Assembly (NCBI RefSeq): GCF_944324995.1
Contig: NZ_CALUYL010000005.1
Location: forward strand, 39,654 to 103,653
Reading direction: 5' to 3'
Origin: an uncultured Mailhella sp.
GTDB taxonomy: Bacteria; Desulfobacterota; Desulfovibrionia; Desulfovibrionales; Desulfovibrionaceae
Length of the DNA stretch: 64,000 nucleotides
Of the stretch, positions 61,770 to 64,000 are shown piece after piece (position 1 is the first letter of the stretch; the number at the start of each line of letters is the position of its first letter). The notes under the pieces are model-generated. The model searched no databases. It worked only from the letters and a program-made list of their open reading frames with translations, and was not told the origin of the DNA. The translations under genes and the position numbers were made by a program.

Positions 61770-61909
61770 AAATTCAGACCTTTGCCCTGCGGGCGTCGCG
61801 GAGAATCTTTCCCTACGTTTTGAACGCATTTTTCATTCTTCGCAAGCATTTTCGTCCTGCTGTTCCCGCAAAGCCCGGCGCCGCACGGCTTGAGAAGGCA
61901 AAAACCCTC

Positions 61910-61938
61910 TTTACAAGTCGGCCGATACCTAGGATACT
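61910..61938 (+). promoter_or_regulatory. Promoter of the DUF2065-glmU operon
   Basis: TTTACA (61910-61915), 17 bases, GATACT (61933-61938). The -10 box ends 6 bases before the ATG at 61945, so transcription would begin at or next to the start codon. Confidence 0.5.
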
Positions 61939-61944
61939 GCCCCG

Positions 61945-62154
61945 ATGAATTTCAATTTTTCCCTCTTCCTCACCGCGCTCGGCCTGGCCTGCGTTCTCGA
62001 AGCGCTGCCCTGGCTCATTTCGCCCGGCAAAACGCGTCAGACGCTTCTCGAAATGCTCTCGCTGCCTGAAGAGACGCTGCGCAGGGGAGGCATTTTCCTC
62101 ATGGTTCTCGGTGTTGCCGTGTGCGCCGCGGGCCGTTTTCTCCGTGGAGACTGA
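61945..62154 (+). CDS. DUF2065 family small membrane protein
   Basis: This 69-residue protein has two hydrophobic segments (about 5-25 and 47-65) around a conserved central part (SPGKTRQTLLEMLSLPEETLRRGG). The family is widespread in proteobacteria and of unknown function. It stops one base before the glmU start, so the two are co-transcribed. The promoter placement suggests a leaderless or near-leaderless mRNA. Confidence 0.8.
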   Translation: MNFNFSLFLTALGLACVLEALPWLISPGKTRQTLLEMLSLPEETLRRGGIFLMVLGVAVCAAGRFLRGD

Positions 62155-62155
62155 C

Positions 62156-63544
62156 ATGAATATCGACGCCCTCATTCTCGCGGCCGGCAAGGGCACGCGC
62201 ATGCCCTCCCCCAGGCCCAAGGTGCTCCAGACGCTTCTTGGCGAAACCATGCTTGCGCTGGTCACGTCCACGCTGGCGGCCATGCCCCGCGTGGGCCGCA
62301 TTCTCACCCTGGTGGGCAACGAGGCCGACATGGTTTCCGCCGAGGCCGCACGCACGGCCGAAAGGCTGGGCATAGCCTCCTCCTGCATCCGGCAGGAAAA
62401 GCAGCTCGGCACGGGCCACGCCCTCATGACCGCCATGCCCGGGCTCGGCGGCGACGGCTGCGTGCTCGTGGTGAACGGCGACGCGCCCCTTGTCACCCCC
62501 GAGGTGCTCAATCACTTTCTCGACGCCGCGGAAGGCGCGGACGCGGCCTTTCTGAGCCTCGAACTCGAAGACGCCGCCGCCTACGGCCGCGTGGTGCGCC
62601 GCGAGGGAAAGGTGAGCGCCATCGTGGAGGCCAGGGACTTCGACCCCGCCCTCTACGGCCCGCTCGAAGACGCGCATGAAGTGAATACGGGCATCTACCT
62701 CTTTTCTCTGCCCGCGGCGCGCCGTCTGCTGCCGCGCCTCACCTGCGACAACCGAGGCGGGGAATATTACATTACCGATCTTGTCGCGCTGGGCCTCGCC
62801 GAAGGCATGGACGTGCGCGGCATCCGCGCCGAGGGCGCGGGCTGCGAAAAAACGGCCCTGCTCGGCGTGAACACGCCCGTGGAACTCGCCGCGGCCGAAG
62901 AAATTCTCACCAAGCGCCGCGCCGACGAACTGCTTGCCTCGGGCGTGGTGCTGCACGCTCCCTCGCTCGTGCGCGTGAGCCCGCTCTCCCGCGTGGAAAA
63001 GGGCGTGGAAATCTTCGGCCCCTGCGAAATCTACGGCGACAGCGAAATCAAGAGCGGCGCGCGCATTCTCTCGCACTGCGTGCTGCGCGACGCCCGCATC
63101 GACGGCGGCACGGAGATCCGCGAATTCTGCCACATCGAAAAGGCGGAAGTGAAAAGCGGCGCGCTCATCGGCCCCTACGCAAGGCTGCGTCCGCAGGCCT
63201 TCGTCGATGAAAACGCCCACGTGGGCAACTTCGTGGAACTCAAGAAAACCCGCCTCGGCAAGGGCTCGAAAGCCAATCACCTCACCTACCTCGGCGACGC
63301 CGAAGTCGGCCCGGGCGTGAACTTCGGCGCGGGCACCATCACCTGCAACTACGACGGAAAAAACAAGTTCCGCACCGTGATAGGCGAAGGCTGCTTCATC
63401 GGCAGCAACACGGCGCTCGTGGCCCCCGTGACCGTGGGCGACAACGCCCTCGTCGGCGCGGGCTCCGTCATCGTGGAAGACGTGCCCGCCGGAAAGCTCG
63501 CCCTCGGCCGGGGCAGACAGGTCATCAAGGAACGCAGAAAGTGA
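62156..63544 (+). CDS. glmU: Bifunctional GlmU: glucosamine-1-phosphate acetyltransferase / GlcNAc-1-phosphate uridylyltransferase
   Basis: This 462-residue enzyme makes UDP-GlcNAc. The N-terminal uridylyltransferase domain (1-230) has LAAGKGTRM and GTGHALM. The C-terminal left-handed beta-helix (about 250-455) shows hexapeptide repeats and the acetyltransferase motif NYDGKNKFRTVIGEGCFIGS. The start at 62156 follows the DUF2065 stop by one base; a frame from 62111 lies inside that gene. It works downstream of glmS at 50.6 kb. Confidence 0.94.
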   Translation: MNIDALILAAGKGTRMPSPRPKVLQTLLGETMLALVTSTLAAMPRVGRILTLVGNEADMVSAEAARTAERLGIASSCIRQEKQLGTGHALMTAMPGLGGDGCVLVVNGDAPLVTPEVLNHFLDAAEGADAAFLSLELEDAAAYGRVVRREGKVSAIVEARDFDPALYGPLEDAHEVNTGIYLFSLPAARRLLPRLTCDNRGGEYYITDLVALGLAEGMDVRGIRAEGAGCEKTALLGVNTPVELAAAEEILTKRRADELLASGVVLHAPSLVRVSPLSRVEKGVEIFGPCEIYGDSEIKSGARILSHCVLRDARIDGGTEIREFCHIEKAEVKSGALIGPYARLRPQAFVDENAHVGNFVELKKTRLGKGSKANHLTYLGDAEVGPGVNFGAGTITCNYDGKNKFRTVIGEGCFIGSNTALVAPVTVGDNALVGAGSVIVEDVPAGKLALGRGRQVIKERRK

Positions 63545-63571
63545 CGCGGCGCGCAAGACGCGGCGCAAAAC

Positions 63572-63600
63572 TTGACTATTGCCCCCGGAATCTCCATTCT
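63572..63600 (+). promoter_or_regulatory. Candidate hisD promoter
   Basis: TTGACT (63572-63577), 17 bases, CATTCT (63595-63600), about 56 bases before the hisD ATG. Confidence 0.45.
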
Positions 63601-63656
63601 TTGCAACGCGACGCCGCTCCGGCCCGCCGCATGCTTCCAACAGCAAGGAGTCATCA

Positions 63657-64000
63657 ATGTCTTGTCGTATATTGAACATCAAGTCGCCCACTGACGCGGA
63701 AGCCGCCGAACTGTTCCGCCGTCTGGCCGAACGCGGCAATCCCGCCGACGGCAACGGGCAGGACGTGGAAAATCAGGTGCGCGCCATTCTAGCGGACGTG
63801 CGCGAACGCGGCGATCAGGCGCTCATCGAGCGCACCCGCCAGTTCGACGCTCCCGACATTGAACCGCCCCTCGCCGTTCCGCAGGAAGAACTCGCCCGCG
63901 CCGCGGCTTCCATTTCCGGCGAAGAACGCAGCGTCATCGTGGAAGCCGCCTCGCACATCCGCACCTTCCACGAGGCCCAGAAGGACAAATCCTGGTTCAT
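63657..64000 (+). CDS. hisD: Histidinol dehydrogenase, N-terminal part
   Basis: The frame opens at an ATG with AAGGAG 6 bases upstream and runs off the window after 114 residues. It reads MSCRILNIKSPTDAEAAELF and later VRAILADVRERGDQALIERTRQFD, the characteristic N-terminal region of HisD. The complete enzyme oxidises histidinol to histidine with NAD. Only the first quarter is present here, before the catalytic residues. Confidence 0.85.
   Translation, partial: MSCRILNIKSPTDAEAAELFRRLAERGNPADGNGQDVENQVRAILADVRERGDQALIERTRQFDAPDIEPPLAVPQEELARAAASISGEERSVIVEAASHIRTFHEAQKDKSWF

Overview
This GC-rich 64 kb window looks like the chromosome of an anaerobic, Gram-negative sulfur-metabolising bacterium, most likely a member of the Desulfovibrionaceae (the Bilophila/Mailhella/Desulfovibrio neighbourhood). 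That is inferred from gene content: an aryl-sulfate sulfotransferase under apparent sigma-54 control, a TRAP transporter, pyruvate phosphate dikinase, heptose and UDP-GlcNAc synthesis for LPS and peptidoglycan, a likely selenoprotein and a type III effector-like kinase. Species cannot be fixed from the sequence alone.

Layout. (1) 1-14.4 kb: one long minus-strand operon related to the poorly understood srfABC cluster. It encodes a glycine-zipper lipoprotein, an SrfA-like membrane protein, a periplasmic protein with three tandem repeat domains, an SrfB actin/Hsp70-like ATPase, an SrfC P-loop GTPase, a membrane protein with an Ala/Lys/Glu-rich coiled coil, a periplasmic von Willebrand A protein, and an ABC ATPase plus the start of its permease. 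(2) 15.5-19.4 kb: a plus-strand arsenic and thiol-redox island with arsR, an ArsP-type permease, two thioredoxin-like proteins, arsC and a frameshifted ccdA-like gene. (3) 20-27 kb: alaA, ppdK and hldE. (4) 27-37.4 kb: a fused membrane/spermidine synthase-like protein and an aryl-sulfate sulfotransferase, divergent from a sigma-54 activator, then an AEC carrier and a DctPQM TRAP transporter. (5) 37.5-43 kb: a large effector-like kinase-fold protein with a small acidic partner, and a WYL regulator. (6) 43.5-48.2 kb: an exported protein with an in-frame TGA at a UxxC motif (candidate selenoprotein), an XRE regulator and a diguanylate cyclase. (7) 48.7-54.2 kb: an MsbA-like exporter, glmS, a Skp-like lipoprotein and chorismate mutase. 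(8) 54.4-59.2 kb: a class M sirtuin / zinc-macrodomain / flavin-ferredoxin operon, a two-gene chromate transporter and a LysR regulator. (9) 59.7-64 kb: a DHH phosphoesterase, a polyprenyl diphosphate synthase, DUF2065, glmU and the start of hisD.

The intergenic DNA carries a family of about 0.25-0.6 kb structured repeats (near 19.5-20.2, 24.9-25.3, 54.2-54.5 and 59.2-59.7 kb). Copies differ by paired, compensatory changes in hairpin stems, which points to selection on a folded RNA or DNA. A second, simpler family of GC-rich inverted repeats lies at 17.1 and 25.4 kb, with a half copy at 54.2 kb.

The most notable items are the candidate selenoprotein, the covarying repeat family, the extended Srf operon, the effector-like kinase, the sirtuin/macrodomain operon with an unusual redox partner, and the sigma-54/upstream-site/leader-ORF arrangement before the sulfotransferase.
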